Shown here: positions 23,669-32,859 of the stretch, one piece after another
Layout: each line of letters opens with the position of its first letter
How positions within the stretch are numbered: the first letter of the stretch is position 1
NCBI RefSeq assembly: GCF_000374305.1
Contig: NZ_KB894097.1
Location: 350,753 to 414,752, forward strand
Direction: 5' to 3'
Length of the DNA: 64,000 nucleotides
From: Actinomadura flavalba DSM 45200
GTDB taxonomy: Bacteria; Actinomycetota; Actinomycetes; Streptosporangiales; Streptosporangiaceae
The notes under the pieces: model-generated
Told to the model about the DNA's origin: nothing
The model's database searches: none
What the model saw: only the letters and a program-made list of their open reading frames with translations
Made by a program: the position numbers and the translations under genes

Positions 23669-25816
23669 CTACGCGGGCCTCGGCGGTACATGCAGGGCGA
23701 GGACGGTCACATCGTCGGCTTGCTCGTAACCGGCAAGCATCCGATCGACCAGGAAGTCGACGAGTCTCTCGGGATCTCCTACCACTTCAGGTGGTGCGTC
23801 GTCGGCCACGGAGACCAGTTCCTCCAGGCCGGCGTCCACTCCACGCCTACGGTTCTCGACCAGTCCATCGGAATAGAACACCACAGTGTTGCCGGTCTCA
23901 ACGGAAAAACTCGTCTGCTGACGCTGGCTGGGCCAGCCGAGGGGCGTTCCGGCCTCCAGATCGCTCACCCGCGAGGGCTCGCCCGGCGCCACCACCAGCG
24001 GCGGCGGGTGCCCGGCGTTGCTGAACGCGCCCTTGCCGGTCTCGGGGTCGATGACGACGTAGGCGACGGTGGTGAACTGCTCTTCGGTCTCGGTCGCGGC
24101 GAACAGCCGGTCCAGCCCGGACAGCACCGCCGCCGGACGCGAGTCGTTCAGCGCCAGGGCGCGCAGCGCGTTGCGGACGCGGCCCATCCCGGCCGCCGCC
24201 AGCACGCCCTTGCCCATGACGTCGCCGACCGCGACGGCGAGCCGGTCGTCGGGGAGGCGGAACACGTCGTACCAGTCGCCGCCGACCTGCACGTCGCGCG
24301 TGGCCGGGTTGTACCGCGCGGCCAGCACCATGCCCGGAAGCTGCGGCAGATCGCTCGGCAGCAGGCTGCGCTGCAACTGCTCGGCGGTGTCGTGCTCGCG
24401 CTCGAACAGCAGCGCCCGCTCCACCGCCAGCGCGCACTGGCCCGCCAGCGCCTCCAGGAACACCCGCTCCTCGTCGGTGATCTCACGCGGACGCGTGAAC
24501 GAGAACCGCAGCGCGCCGATCGGGGCGCCCGCCGCCAGCAGCGGCAGCCCCACCCACGCCCGTTCCTCGGTGTGCTTGCTGAACAGCCCGGCCTCGTCGG
24601 TGCCGAGCAGCAGGCGCAGCGCGTTCGGGTGCTCGGCCAGGAACGGACGGCTCTCGCGCACGGCGACCGACATCACGGTCTGGTCGGAGACGGAGATCGT
24701 CTCGCGGGACGGGCGCGTCTCGGGCGGCGGCGTCTCCCCGACCGGCGACGGCTCCACGACCGACAGTTCCAGCTTGTCGTCGTCGAGCAGCGCCACGGCC
24801 GAGTAGTCGGCGCCGATCGCGGACCGGCCGACCTCGGTGATGACCTGGACGACCTGCGACACCGTCAGCGCCTCGGCCAGCATCGACGTCGCCTGCTGGA
24901 GCCGCGCCGTGCGCAGCGCCGCCGCCGACAACTGCTCGGTGAGGCGTCCGCGCATCTCCTCGGCCTCGCGCTGGCCGGTGACGTCGGTGTTGGCGCCGAC
25001 CCACTCCACGACCGCGCCGGCGCGCCGGATCGGCACCGCCCGCACGTCGAAGTGGCGGTAGGCGCCGGTCTTGGTGCGGATGCGGTAGGCCGTCTCGAAG
25101 ACGCTCTCCTCCGCGACGCACGCCCGCCACCGCGCCTCGACGCGGGCGCGCTCCTCCGGGTGGACGACGGCGAGCCAGCCGCCCTCGGCGTAGTCGGCGG
25201 TGGTCTGGCCGGTGACGTTGCGCCAGTCGGGGGCGTCGTCCAGGGCGGTGCCGTCCGGCGCGGACACCCACACGACCTGGGCGCTGGCCTCGACCAGCGA
25301 GCGGTAGCGCTGCTCCTTGCGGCGGATGACGTCCTCGGCGCGGCGCCGGTCGGTGACGTCGAACGCGGTGAGCACGACGCCCACGGTGCCGCCGTCGGCG
25401 TCGCGGGCGGGCATCCACGTGCAGGACAGGATGCGCTCGTCGACCGGGCCGGGCCTGCCCTGGCGCGGCACGAGCGGCGCGGCCTCGGCGGGCGCCGGAA
25501 CGGGGACGACGAGTTCGGTCTCGGCGAGCGCGGACTCGCCGCCGAGCACGTCGGCCAGGGCCGTCTCGGCGGGGCCGGACAGGGCGTCGGGCAGGATCTC
25601 GCCGAGCCGGCGTTCGGTCAGCGCCTCGGGTTCCACGCCGAGGAGCCCGGCGAGCGCGTCGTTGGCGCGCCGGCAGCGCAACCCGGCGTCGAAGAACGCG
25701 AAACCGGCCGGTGCCTCGTTCATGAGCGTGGCGTACAGCGCGGCGTCGGACACGTTCATCTGCTGCCCCTCCACGCCGGACATACGGGGACGGGGAACGG
25801 ACGTCCCGGTGTTCAT
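23669..25816 (-). CDS. PAS-PAS-GAF-PP2C (SpoIIE-type) serine phosphatase
   Basis: A 715-residue multidomain sensor phosphatase. Domain order: PAS (about 15-125, NEAPAGFAFFDAGLRCRRANDALAGLLG), second PAS with PAC (about 150-270, SLVEASAQVVWVSAPDG and FETAYRIRTKTGAYRHFDVRAVPI), GAF (about 290-440) and a C-terminal PP2C-type domain with metal-binding motifs GGDWYDVF, GDVMGKGVLAAAGM, NAGHPPPL, YSDGLVENRR and QADDVTVLAL. Such proteins dephosphorylate anti-sigma-factor antagonists and so release alternative sigma factors. No kinase or antagonist gene is adjacent. ATG 25816 is chosen because GGAGGT lies seven bases upstream. Confidence 0.92.
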   Translation of the reverse strand: MNTGTSVPRPRMSGVEGQQMNVSDAALYATLMNEAPAGFAFFDAGLRCRRANDALAGLLGVEPEALTERRLGEILPDALSGPAETALADVLGGESALAETELVVPVPAPAEAAPLVPRQGRPGPVDERILSCTWMPARDADGGTVGVVLTAFDVTDRRRAEDVIRRKEQRYRSLVEASAQVVWVSAPDGTALDDAPDWRNVTGQTTADYAEGGWLAVVHPEERARVEARWRACVAEESVFETAYRIRTKTGAYRHFDVRAVPIRRAGAVVEWVGANTDVTGQREAEEMRGRLTEQLSAAALRTARLQQATSMLAEALTVSQVVQVITEVGRSAIGADYSAVALLDDDKLELSVVEPSPVGETPPPETRPSRETISVSDQTVMSVAVRESRPFLAEHPNALRLLLGTDEAGLFSKHTEERAWVGLPLLAAGAPIGALRFSFTRPREITDEERVFLEALAGQCALAVERALLFEREHDTAEQLQRSLLPSDLPQLPGMVLAARYNPATRDVQVGGDWYDVFRLPDDRLAVAVGDVMGKGVLAAAGMGRVRNALRALALNDSRPAAVLSGLDRLFAATETEEQFTTVAYVVIDPETGKGAFSNAGHPPPLVVAPGEPSRVSDLEAGTPLGWPSQRQQTSFSVETGNTVVFYSDGLVENRRRGVDAGLEELVSVADDAPPEVVGDPERLVDFLVDRMLAGYEQADDVTVLALHVPPRPA

Positions 25817-26176
25817 CGGCGCCACCTCCGCCCCTGCGGGCCATATACCGCACGGTGATTTCTCATCACCTTCGGTGAATGGGAGCAGGCTAGCGCTCCC
25901 GCGTTCATCACAACACCGGTCGAGGTCAGGTTCTCATCATCCCGAGGGTTCGGCGCGGACGGAAGGGCCGCGGACATCCTCGTCGCGGACCTCCGCCGAC
26001 GACGGCGGACACGGACGGCGCACCGCGCGTCGAGCACGCGGGCACAGGCAGAAGATGCTACGGCGCCGGACGCGCCCACGGTGGCCGGTCACGCCGTTCG
26101 TTCCCGTCAGGACCGGTCCATAGAACCGCGAAGCCCCTGATTCCAACGAGCAAAAGTTCGGCAAAGGCCCCGGGGT
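25817..26176. other. Intergenic stretch without a convincing gene
   Basis: About 360 bases between the HhH-GPD gene and the phosphatase gene, which both run leftward. It must hold the phosphatase promoter; a TATATG element lies near 25841-25846 on the minus strand. A small palindrome GGTGAT-ttctc-ATCACC is at 25854-25870. No coding frame with good start and context is visible. Confidence 0.6.
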
Positions 26177-26743
26177 TCAGCGCTTGGCGGCGGCCTTCAT
26201 CTCCTGTTTGTAGGCGCGCACCCGGCCCAGCGACGGTTCGTCCACGATGTCGGCGACGGAGCGGTACGAGCCTTCGTCCCCGTACGATCCGGCGGCCTTG
26301 CGCCAGCCGTCGGGACGGACGTCGAGCCGCTTGCCGAGCAGCGCCACGAAGATCTTCGCCTTCTGCTCCCCGAACCCCGGCAGCGCGTGCACCCGCTTGT
26401 ACAACTCGGCCCCGGACCCGGCGTCCCGCCACACCGCCTCCGCGTCACCCCCGTACTGCTCGACCAACGCCCGGCACAACCCCTGCACCCGCGCGGCCAT
26501 CGCCTTCGGATACCGATGCAGCGCCGGCTTCTCCGCGAACACCCCGACGAACGCCTCAGGGTCGTAGCCCGCGATCTCCTCAGCGTCCAACTCCCGCCCC
26601 AACCGCCGCGCCAACTCCGCCGGAGCCGCGAACGCCCGCTCAAGAGGCACCTGCTGATCGAGCAGCATCGCGATCAGCAACGCGAGCGGGCTCCGGTTCA
26701 GCAGAGCGTTCGCCTCGTCACCGATCGGCAGCGACATCACCAT
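26177..26743 (-). CDS. HhH-GPD superfamily base-excision repair-like protein
   Basis: A 188-residue protein of the helix-hairpin-helix DNA glycosylase superfamily. The N-terminal helical part begins SLPIGDEANALLNRSPLALLIAMLLDQQVPLERAF, and the HhH motif is LPGFGEQKAKIFVALLGKRL. The group resembles the uncharacterised actinobacterial HhH-GPD proteins rather than Nth or MutY: no Fe-S cysteines are present. The catalytic aspartate cannot be assigned with confidence (RPDGWRKAAG is the candidate). ATG at 26741-26743 is chosen because GGGAGGGG lies just upstream. Confidence 0.82.
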   Translation of the reverse strand: MVMSLPIGDEANALLNRSPLALLIAMLLDQQVPLERAFAAPAELARRLGRELDAEEIAGYDPEAFVGVFAEKPALHRYPKAMAARVQGLCRALVEQYGGDAEAVWRDAGSGAELYKRVHALPGFGEQKAKIFVALLGKRLDVRPDGWRKAAGSYGDEGSYRSVADIVDEPSLGRVRAYKQEMKAAAKR

Positions 26744-26906
26744 CGTGTCCCCTCCCACAGAACGTGTGGGCAGCTCGCGACCTACCCGCTCAGGTCATAA
26801 CCGCACGTGAGGGACCTTAATCGGCGCCGGGGTCGCGTGCGGCCGTTCGGCACCCTACGTGATCTCCGCCACGACTCCAAAAAGACACTTGTGTTCCTTT
26901 GAAATC

Positions 26907-27125
26907 CTCGCGCTGGGTGCGGAGCGAGGGCCCCTCGGCTGCCCCACCACCGACGAGACCCCCACCCCCGACGGGCGCGCACGCGGTCTGGGGCGTCATC
27001 CGCGGCCGCTGGCAGAACCTCGGCTGGGAGAGGGCTTCCTCGGCTACCCGGTCCAGGACGAACAAGTCAACTGGGAACAGGTCACCAACCCGGTGAACGT
27101 GAGACGGCATGAGTGCGACTGGTAG
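26907..27125 (+). pseudogene. Decayed LGFP-repeat protein fragment
   Basis: Three pieces of an LGFP-repeat sequence survive in different frames. First comes ALGAERGPLGCPTTDETPTP; next, in another frame, THAVWGVIRGRWQNLGWE; then, back in the first frame, GFLGYPVQDEQVNWEQVTN, ending at TAG 27123-27125. LGFP repeats occur at the C-terminus of secreted cell-wall enzymes and porin-like proteins of actinomycetes. The frame changes and the missing residues between pieces show at least two frameshifts and one deletion, and no start codon or catalytic domain remains upstream. A hairpin follows at once, perhaps the terminator of the lost gene. Confidence 0.7.
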
Positions 27126-27140
27126 CGACTGAGGCCGGCG

Positions 27141-27182
27141 CTCCGCCGCCCCCGGCGCCGACCCGGCGCGGGGGTGGCGGAG
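27141..27182 (+). terminator. Hairpin after the LGFP remnant
   Basis: Thirteen-base arms 27141-27153 and 27170-27182 pair with one G-U wobble around a GC-rich loop that can itself fold. It lies 15 bases after the last stop codon of the decayed gene. Confidence 0.65.
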
Positions 27183-27298
27183 AGGTGAAGGGTGGGTGGC
27201 AGGGGTTGACATGGGCGGGGAAACGTCTGGAATGGGGCTGAGGCTCCTCGTTCCAGTGGTCCCCCGTCCGCCGGGGCCTCGGGGTGAAGGGTGTGCGC

Positions 27299-27529
27299 AT
27301 GCCGGTCCTGGTCCACCGCCGCGACGAGAACGCGGACGCCGTGGTGCGGCGTCTCGCCGACGAGTTCCTGTACGTGCCGCCGGAAGCGGTCGACCGATGC
27401 GTCGCCGACGTGCGGGCGCGGGCGATCCACCTCGGGCTGGAGGACACCCCCGTCCTCGTCGAGCGGATGGCGCGCGAGCACCTGGTCGGACGGGTCAAGT
27501 CCGAGCCGCCGTCGGGCAAGGTGCGCTGA
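27299..27529 (+). CDS. Small helical hypothetical protein
   Basis: A 76-residue soluble protein, predicted mostly helical: RRDENADAVVRRLADEFLYVPPEAVDRCVADVRARAIHL, then VLVERMAREHLVGRVKSEP. It resembles small actinobacterial three-helix proteins thought to dimerise, but I cannot name a function. ATG 27299 follows GAAGG by eight bases; an in-frame GTG at 27284 is possible. A TTGACA element lies at 27206-27211. It is the first gene of the collinear block running to 33222. Confidence 0.65.
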   Translation: MPVLVHRRDENADAVVRRLADEFLYVPPEAVDRCVADVRARAIHLGLEDTPVLVERMAREHLVGRVKSEPPSGKVR

Positions 27530-27592
27530 CCCGATCCGGACGCGCGCGGTGTCCTGTCCGAGGCCGCTCGCCGGATCTGCGAAGCTGGAGAC

Positions 27593-29143
27593 GTGACGCC
27601 CCGCAGCCGTGATACCAGCGCCGGGGTACCGCCCTCCCCGGCGATGCGGGAGATCTTCGAGGGGATGCTGCGCCACGCCCGCGAACTGCTCGCGGTGCGC
27701 GGCGCCCTGGACGCCGAGCTGATCGTCAGCGACATCCTCGGCTCCTGGTGGGGCGGCCGCCTGTCCGGCGGGCGCGACGCCGAGGAGATCTTCGGCGAGG
27801 GCCTGGTCGCGCACGCCGCCCGCGCGGGCACGCCCGCCGCGCTCGCGCTGCTCACCGGCGTCGGCCGGCTCGGCACGAACCGGCAGGCCGCCCTCGCCGA
27901 CGACGCCGCCCGCGTCCTCGTCGCGCGCGGCGTCGCCCGTCCCGGCTGGGCCGGACGGGTCGGGCAGGCGGTCGCCGAGGAGTGCTTCGTCGCCCGCGAC
28001 CGGTACGGCGACCACGAGACCGTCGTGTGCACGTTCGCGTACAACGGCATCGAGCGGCACGCGCTCATCGCCCAGCTCGACCGCACCCGGGGCGGCGACG
28101 TCCACGGCGTGCTCCGCGACGCGTGGGTGTCCTCGCGCGTCGCGCGGCTCCTCGAACAGGGCCGCAAGGACGCCCGCGAGAACCCGCTGATGGCCTTCGA
28201 GCCGCTCGACCCGCGTGTCGCGCGCGCCCGGCTGACGCAGGCGCTGGACGCGACCGACGCCGCCACCGTCGGCGCCAAGTTCGGCGCCCACCACGCGTTC
28301 CTGCGCACCCGGCTGCGGGCGCTGCCGCCGGGCGGCGCCGCGCCGCGTCCCGCGCCGCACGGCCGCGACGCCCGCGCCACCCTCGCCGCCCGGTTCCTCG
28401 CCTCGGCCGAGGCCGAGAGCCTGTCGGACGTGTCCGCCGCGAGCCGCTGCGCCGACCAGATCATCCAGTACGGCTGCGACCACGACTTCGGCCGCCCGCT
28501 GCGGGTCAGCCCGAGCAAGGTCGAACGCTTCCTGCTCGACTGGCTGCCCCGCAAGGTGCTGCTGACGCCCGCCGAGCAGGAGGCCGTCCCGCACGTGCTG
28601 GCCGCGTGGACGCGGTGGGCGGCGGCCCGCACCGGCCTGCCCGCCGAGGGCGTGCGCGCCACGCTCGACGCCGTCTGGGACGCCACCGGCGCGTTCGCGA
28701 GCGCCTACCGCGACCCGGCGTCCTCGGGGCTCGATCCGGACGTTCTCGCGCGGCTGCTGCCCGACCGCGACCTGGAGGCCCTGCCCCGCCGCGCGTTCGC
28801 GCTGCCGTTCCTGGTCGGCAAGCACCGCGTGACCGGCCGCCGCGGCGTCATCGACCTGGCCGCGCTCGACCCGGCCGACCCCGTCGACCGCCGCGTCATG
28901 CTGGAGTTCGAGCACCCCGGCGCCGACCCCGCGCACCTGGACGCCCACGAGCGCCTGGCGGCGGCCCTGTGGGACGGCGAGCCCCCCGAACTGTGGGACG
29001 CCGCCCAGGCCCTCCTCGACGCGGGCGTCGAGCGGCACGACGTGCTGCACCGGCTGATCACCGAGACGGAACGGCACGTCGGCGACGCCGCCGGGCTGCG
29101 CGGCGCGCTGCGTGCGTTGCGTCACGAACCGCCCCGGGGGTGA
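27593..29143 (+). CDS. Large conserved hypothetical protein
   Basis: A 516-residue cytosolic protein with no signal peptide or membrane helix. The N-terminal half reads as helical (SPAMREIFEGMLRHARELLAVRGALDAELIVSDILGSWWGG), with a conserved-looking stretch VCTFAYNGIERHALIAQLDRTRGGDVHGVLRDAWV; the C-terminal half includes SPSKVERFLLDWLPRKVLLTP, LPFLVGKHRVTGRRGVIDLAAL and a helical end HDVLHRLITETERHVGDA. The composition is normal for a single long domain pair. I know this only as an actinobacterial protein of unknown role. GTG at 27593 follows GGAG closely. It stands between the small helical gene and the TY-Chap genes. Confidence 0.7.
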   Translation: MTPRSRDTSAGVPPSPAMREIFEGMLRHARELLAVRGALDAELIVSDILGSWWGGRLSGGRDAEEIFGEGLVAHAARAGTPAALALLTGVGRLGTNRQAALADDAARVLVARGVARPGWAGRVGQAVAEECFVARDRYGDHETVVCTFAYNGIERHALIAQLDRTRGGDVHGVLRDAWVSSRVARLLEQGRKDARENPLMAFEPLDPRVARARLTQALDATDAATVGAKFGAHHAFLRTRLRALPPGGAAPRPAPHGRDARATLAARFLASAEAESLSDVSAASRCADQIIQYGCDHDFGRPLRVSPSKVERFLLDWLPRKVLLTPAEQEAVPHVLAAWTRWAAARTGLPAEGVRATLDAVWDATGAFASAYRDPASSGLDPDVLARLLPDRDLEALPRRAFALPFLVGKHRVTGRRGVIDLAALDPADPVDRRVMLEFEHPGADPAHLDAHERLAAALWDGEPPELWDAAQALLDAGVERHDVLHRLITETERHVGDAAGLRGALRALRHEPPRG

Positions 29144-29245
29144 CGGCCGGTTTGCCAGAAGGCGTCCGGGGCGACAATCATCGGAAGTTCGGGCAGCGGT
29201 CTCGCGGGGGCCAGGGGACGGCCCCGGGGATAGGGAGTGATCTTG

Positions 29246-30403
29246 TTGGAGTGGTCCGAGTTCGCTCGGCGCCTGGGACGGGAACTGGCCGGGCTCGATC
29301 CGGACACCATCCTCATCGTCCGCGAACGTGACGAGAGCCGCCACTACGTCCAGGCGATCCGCGAGCCGGACCGGCTCTACGCCGAGGCCGTGAGCAACAA
29401 CTTCCTCGAGGGTCCGCTGCTGCTGACCGTCGCCGACGAGGAGGTCATGACCGAGGCCGGCTGGCACCCGCCGGGTGACCCGGCGCCCCGCAACTGGTGG
29501 ACGGAGCTGTCCGCGACGGCCTCCCCCGCCGAGCACGACCGCCTCGCCGACGTCATGGTCACCGCGCTGCGCGACGTGCAGGGCGTCCGGCGGCCCGCCG
29601 ACCTGGTGTACGAGTCGTTCCACCGGCACGGCACGGGCCTCACCGAGCTGCTGGGGTTCGGCATCGACGTGGCCGACCCGTCGCGGGTCACCGCCCGCCG
29701 CACGACGGCGGTCCCGCATCCGCCGCCGCCCGCCGCCGAACCGGCGGAGCGTCCGGCCGTGAACGGCGTGCACCGGGCCCCGGCCGGGGCGGGCGCCCCG
29801 CTCGGCGCGCCCGTGCCGGACGCGCCGCCCGCGCCCGCGTCGCTCGAATCGCTGCTCGTCGACGCCAAGCAGCGCGGCGACCACGTCGCCTACTTCGAGC
29901 TGCTGCGCGGCGCCGACCTGGTGCTGCCGGGCGCGGGCGGCCCGGAGGAGCCGCACGGCCTGCCGCTCATCGCGATCGGCGAAGGAACCTACATCGCGGT
30001 GTTCACGTCCCCGGCGGCGCTCGCCCCCGACGGCGGCGAGCCGGGCCCGTTCCGGCGGACGTCGTTCAGCGAGCTGGCCGCGCGCTGGCCCGACCCGTCC
30101 TGGCAGCTCGCGGTGAACCCCGGGGCGCCGAGCGAGGTGCTGCTCGACACGGTCGCGGTGGCGCGGCTGGACGCGCGGCAGCGCGCCGCCGAGGGCGTGC
30201 GTCCCGGTCCCGCCCCCGAGCCGCCGCCCGCCCCGGCCGAGGTGCGCGACGCGCCCGAGCTGCGCTCCCCGCACGGCGCCCGGCTGTGGCGCTGGGACGA
30301 GGAGAACCCCGACGGCGCGGTGCCCGTCGCGGTGTACGACGCGATCGGCGGAGTGTGGGCGCCGGTCCGCCCGGACGTCCTGCCGGGCCCGCCCGCCGAG
30401 TGA
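29246..30403 (+). CDS. TY-Chap/SseB-like two-domain protein
   Basis: A 385-residue protein. The N-terminal ~140 residues (EWSEFARRLGRELAGLDP... YVQAI... FLEGPLLLTVADEEVM) match the type III secretion chaperone-like domain called TY-Chap in actinomycetes. A Pro/Ala-rich linker (about 155-200) follows, and then an SseB-like domain (SLESLLVDAKQRGDHVAYFELLRG, TYIAVFTSP, SFSELAARWPDPSWQLAVNPG). Both domains are typical of proteins that bind secreted effectors or neutralise toxins. The start is uncertain: TTG at 29246 matches the start of the downstream paralogue (DWEDFAERLAREL); TTG 29243 and GTG 29237 are alternatives, with GGGAG just upstream. Function is inferred from domains only. Confidence 0.75.
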   Translation: MEWSEFARRLGRELAGLDPDTILIVRERDESRHYVQAIREPDRLYAEAVSNNFLEGPLLLTVADEEVMTEAGWHPPGDPAPRNWWTELSATASPAEHDRLADVMVTALRDVQGVRRPADLVYESFHRHGTGLTELLGFGIDVADPSRVTARRTTAVPHPPPPAAEPAERPAVNGVHRAPAGAGAPLGAPVPDAPPAPASLESLLVDAKQRGDHVAYFELLRGADLVLPGAGGPEEPHGLPLIAIGEGTYIAVFTSPAALAPDGGEPGPFRRTSFSELAARWPDPSWQLAVNPGAPSEVLLDTVAVARLDARQRAAEGVRPGPAPEPPPAPAEVRDAPELRSPHGARLWRWDEENPDGAVPVAVYDAIGGVWAPVRPDVLPGPPAE

Positions 30404-30473
30404 CGGACCGCCCGCCAGTGGCGCTACCGTTCGGTACGGACGAGAACACGTCGGATGCGAGTGTGGAGCGCGG

Positions 30474-32858
30474 GTGGACTGGGAAGACTTCGCCGAACGG
30501 CTGGCGCGTGAGCTGAAACGGCTTCCCGTCCGTTCGTTCCTCATCGTGCAGGCGCCGTCGGGGTTGCCGTACGTGCAGGCGATCCGGTCCTCGCACGCGC
30601 TGGACGCCGAGGCGGTCGGCAGCGCGTTCCTGCCGCGTCCGCTGACGCACCGCCAGGAGCGGCGGCTGGGCGCGCAGGGCTGGCGCAAACCCGACGGACG
30701 CGAGCGGCTGAACTTCTCCTCGCGGGTGCCGATGCCGGGCCGTCCCCGGCTGACGCCCGCGCAGGCCGAGGCGGTGGACGCGCTGGCGCAGCGGATGGTC
30801 GAGGCGTTCCGCGACGTCTACGGCACGCGCGGGCCGCTCGACCTCGTCTACCAGGCGGGCAGCACGGGCAACAGCGCGGGCGGCATCGCGATGCCGGGGC
30901 TGGGCCTGCCGCTGGCCATCCCGGAGGCGGAGCGGTCGGCGGCCGAGACGATCGGGCTGGCGCCCCGCCCCGCCGACCTGGAGACGCTGCTGACGGCCGC
31001 GCGCGAACGCGACGACGAGGCCGCCTACCTCGACCTGCTCCGCCAGGTGAACCTGTGCCTGCCGGTCCCGGGCGAGCCGGGGTCGGACGAGGCGGGCCGC
31101 TTCGCGACGGCGCGGTTCGGCGACGGCACGTTCGTGCTGGCCTTCACCTCGCCGGAGGCGATGGAGCGGTCGCTGCGCGGCCAGGCGGTCCACCACCGTC
31201 CGTCCACGCTGGCCGAGCTGACGGCCGCCTGGCCGAATCCGGCCTGGCAGCTCGCGGTGAACCCGGGCCTGCCGAGCGCGGGCTACCTGGACGCGACGTC
31301 CCTGACCCCGTCGCCCAACGGCACCGGCCCCACCACGCCCGCGCCACAGCCGCCCGACGCCGCAACATCGCCCGCCACCACCGGCCAGCCCGACCTCACG
31401 AAGCAGCCAAGCCCCACACCCCAACCCGACCCCCGAGACCCGTCCGACCCCACAACACGCCCCGGCACCCCGGACCACCCCGCCCACACCGCGCAGCCCG
31501 GACCCGCAATACGACCCGGCGCCACAGAGCGCCCCGGCCACGCGGGGCAGGCCGAACCCCAAGGCCAGCCCGGACCCGCGACACGACCCGGCTCCCCGGC
31601 GTTGCCCGGCCACACGGCGCGAGCCGAACCCCAAGCCTCACCCGGACCCGCGATGCGGCCCGGCGCCACAGAGCGCCCCGGCCACGCAGCGCAGGCCGAA
31701 CCCCAAGGCCAGCCCGGACCCGCGACACGACCCGGCTCCCCGGCGTTGCCCGGCCACACGGCGCGAGCCGAACGCCAGGCCCCACCCGGACCCGCGACGC
31801 GGCCCGGCCACACGGCACAGTCCGAATCCCAAGGCCAGCCCGGACTCGCAGCGCGGCCCGGCCACGCGGCGCAGGCCGGACCTGCAACGCCACCCGGCCA
31901 CGCGGCGCGGGCCGAGTCCCAAGGCCCGCCCGGACCCGCGACGCGGCCCGGTTCCTCGGCGCAGGCCGACCCCCAAAGTACGTCTGGACCCGCGACACGG
32001 CCCGGCTACGCGGCGCGGGCCGAGTCCCAGGGGCCGTCCGATCCTGCGACGGGGCGCGGCTTTGCGGAGCGGTCCGGCTCTGCGGCTTCGTCCGGTGTCA
32101 CCGGAGCGCCGGGTCCTGCGACACCTGGCTACGCGGGGCAGAGCGGGTCCGGGGCGGGGCGTGGACCCGTAGAGCGGCCCGGTTACGCGGGTCCGTCCGG
32201 TGGCGGAACGCCCGGGGCCGGACGCGGTGGGGGGCGGCCGGATCGCGTGGTGGCGGGTGGGGCGGCGGAGCCGCTGCCCCGGCGGACGGCGACGCACCGG
32301 GGGCGGCCCGCGCCGGAGCCGGCGGCGGCGCCGGTCCAGCCGCCGCCGAGCCCGGAACCGGCCCGCAGCACGGTGATCATGCAGAAGGTGCTGCGGCCCG
32401 AGCACGTCGCGCACTACCTCGACGGCGGTTACGACCTCGTCGCCGGATACGTCCACCGGCTCGGTGACGTGGCGGGCCTCGGCACGCCCGCCGAGCTGGT
32501 GCACCGGCTCGGGCTCACCTACGCGGGCAGCCCGTTCGCCAAGTCCGACGAGCACGTCCACGTGCTGCGCTGGACGGCCGTGAAGCCGGAGCTGTTCCGC
32601 ACCCCGCTCGGCGGCATCGACGAGTGGAGCATGCAGATCGTGCCGGGCGGCTGGGTGATCGAGACGGCGCCGTTCCCCGGGTCGGGTTACGCCCCGGGCG
32701 ACGGCTCGCCCATCCCCGAGTTCAAGATCGAGAGCCAGCGGGTGCCGCACGGGTCGGAGATCCACCGGCTCGACCGGAACGCCGACGAGCGGCTCGTCGC
32801 CGTGTACGACGCGGACCGGCGCGCCTGGCGGCGTCCCGAACCGAGAGGACGGCGCTGA
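30474..32858 (+). CDS. TY-Chap/SseB-like protein with long repetitive linker and third C-terminal domain
   Basis: A 794-residue paralogue of the preceding protein. Residues 1-125 repeat the TY-Chap-like domain (DWEDFAERLARELKRLPVRSFLIVQAPSGLPYVQAI), and 160-275 the SseB-like domain (DLETLLTAARERDDEAAYLDLLRQVNLCLP, FVLAFTSPEAME, LAELTAAWPNPAWQLAVNPG). A low-complexity Pro/Gly/Ala/Thr linker spans about 285-620 and includes a 48-residue tandem repeat. The last ~160 residues form a third domain absent from the paralogue (LRPEHVAHYLDGGYDLVAGYVHRLGDV, SDEHVHVLRWTAVKPELFRTPLGG, VPHGSEIHRLDR), which resembles N-terminal parts of polymorphic-toxin-associated proteins, without a catalytic motif I can name. 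GTG at 30474 follows GGAG. Confidence 0.75.
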   Translation: MDWEDFAERLARELKRLPVRSFLIVQAPSGLPYVQAIRSSHALDAEAVGSAFLPRPLTHRQERRLGAQGWRKPDGRERLNFSSRVPMPGRPRLTPAQAEAVDALAQRMVEAFRDVYGTRGPLDLVYQAGSTGNSAGGIAMPGLGLPLAIPEAERSAAETIGLAPRPADLETLLTAARERDDEAAYLDLLRQVNLCLPVPGEPGSDEAGRFATARFGDGTFVLAFTSPEAMERSLRGQAVHHRPSTLAELTAAWPNPAWQLAVNPGLPSAGYLDATSLTPSPNGTGPTTPAPQPPDAATSPATTGQPDLTKQPSPTPQPDPRDPSDPTTRPGTPDHPAHTAQPGPAIRPGATERPGHAGQAEPQGQPGPATRPGSPALPGHTARAEPQASPGPAMRPGATERPGHAAQAEPQGQPGPATRPGSPALPGHTARAERQAPPGPATRPGHTAQSESQGQPGLAARPGHAAQAGPATPPGHAARAESQGPPGPATRPGSSAQADPQSTSGPATRPGYAARAESQGPSDPATGRGFAERSGSAASSGVTGAPGPATPGYAGQSGSGAGRGPVERPGYAGPSGGGTPGAGRGGGRPDRVVAGGAAEPLPRRTATHRGRPAPEPAAAPVQPPPSPEPARSTVIMQKVLRPEHVAHYLDGGYDLVAGYVHRLGDVAGLGTPAELVHRLGLTYAGSPFAKSDEHVHVLRWTAVKPELFRTPLGGIDEWSMQIVPGGWVIETAPFPGSGYAPGDGSPIPEFKIESQRVPHGSEIHRLDRNADERLVAVYDADRRAWRRPEPRGRR
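31518..31805 (+). repeat. Two tandem copies of a 144-base unit inside the linker
   Basis: Copies 31518-31661 and 31662-31805 are nearly identical over most of their length, encoding 48 residues each, beginning GATERPGHA and containing the strings GQPGPATRPGSPALPGH and TARAE. Shorter PGPATRPGHA-like units continue to about 32200. The repeat keeps the frame, so copy number can change without breaking the gene. Confidence 0.85.
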
Positions 32859-32859
32859 C

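Noticed and set aside
27044..30688. Open frame of about 1200 codons on the minus strand
   Set aside because: It lies opposite well-supported plus-strand genes, has Arg/Val/Gly-skewed composition and no recognisable domain; long antisense frames are expected at this GC content.
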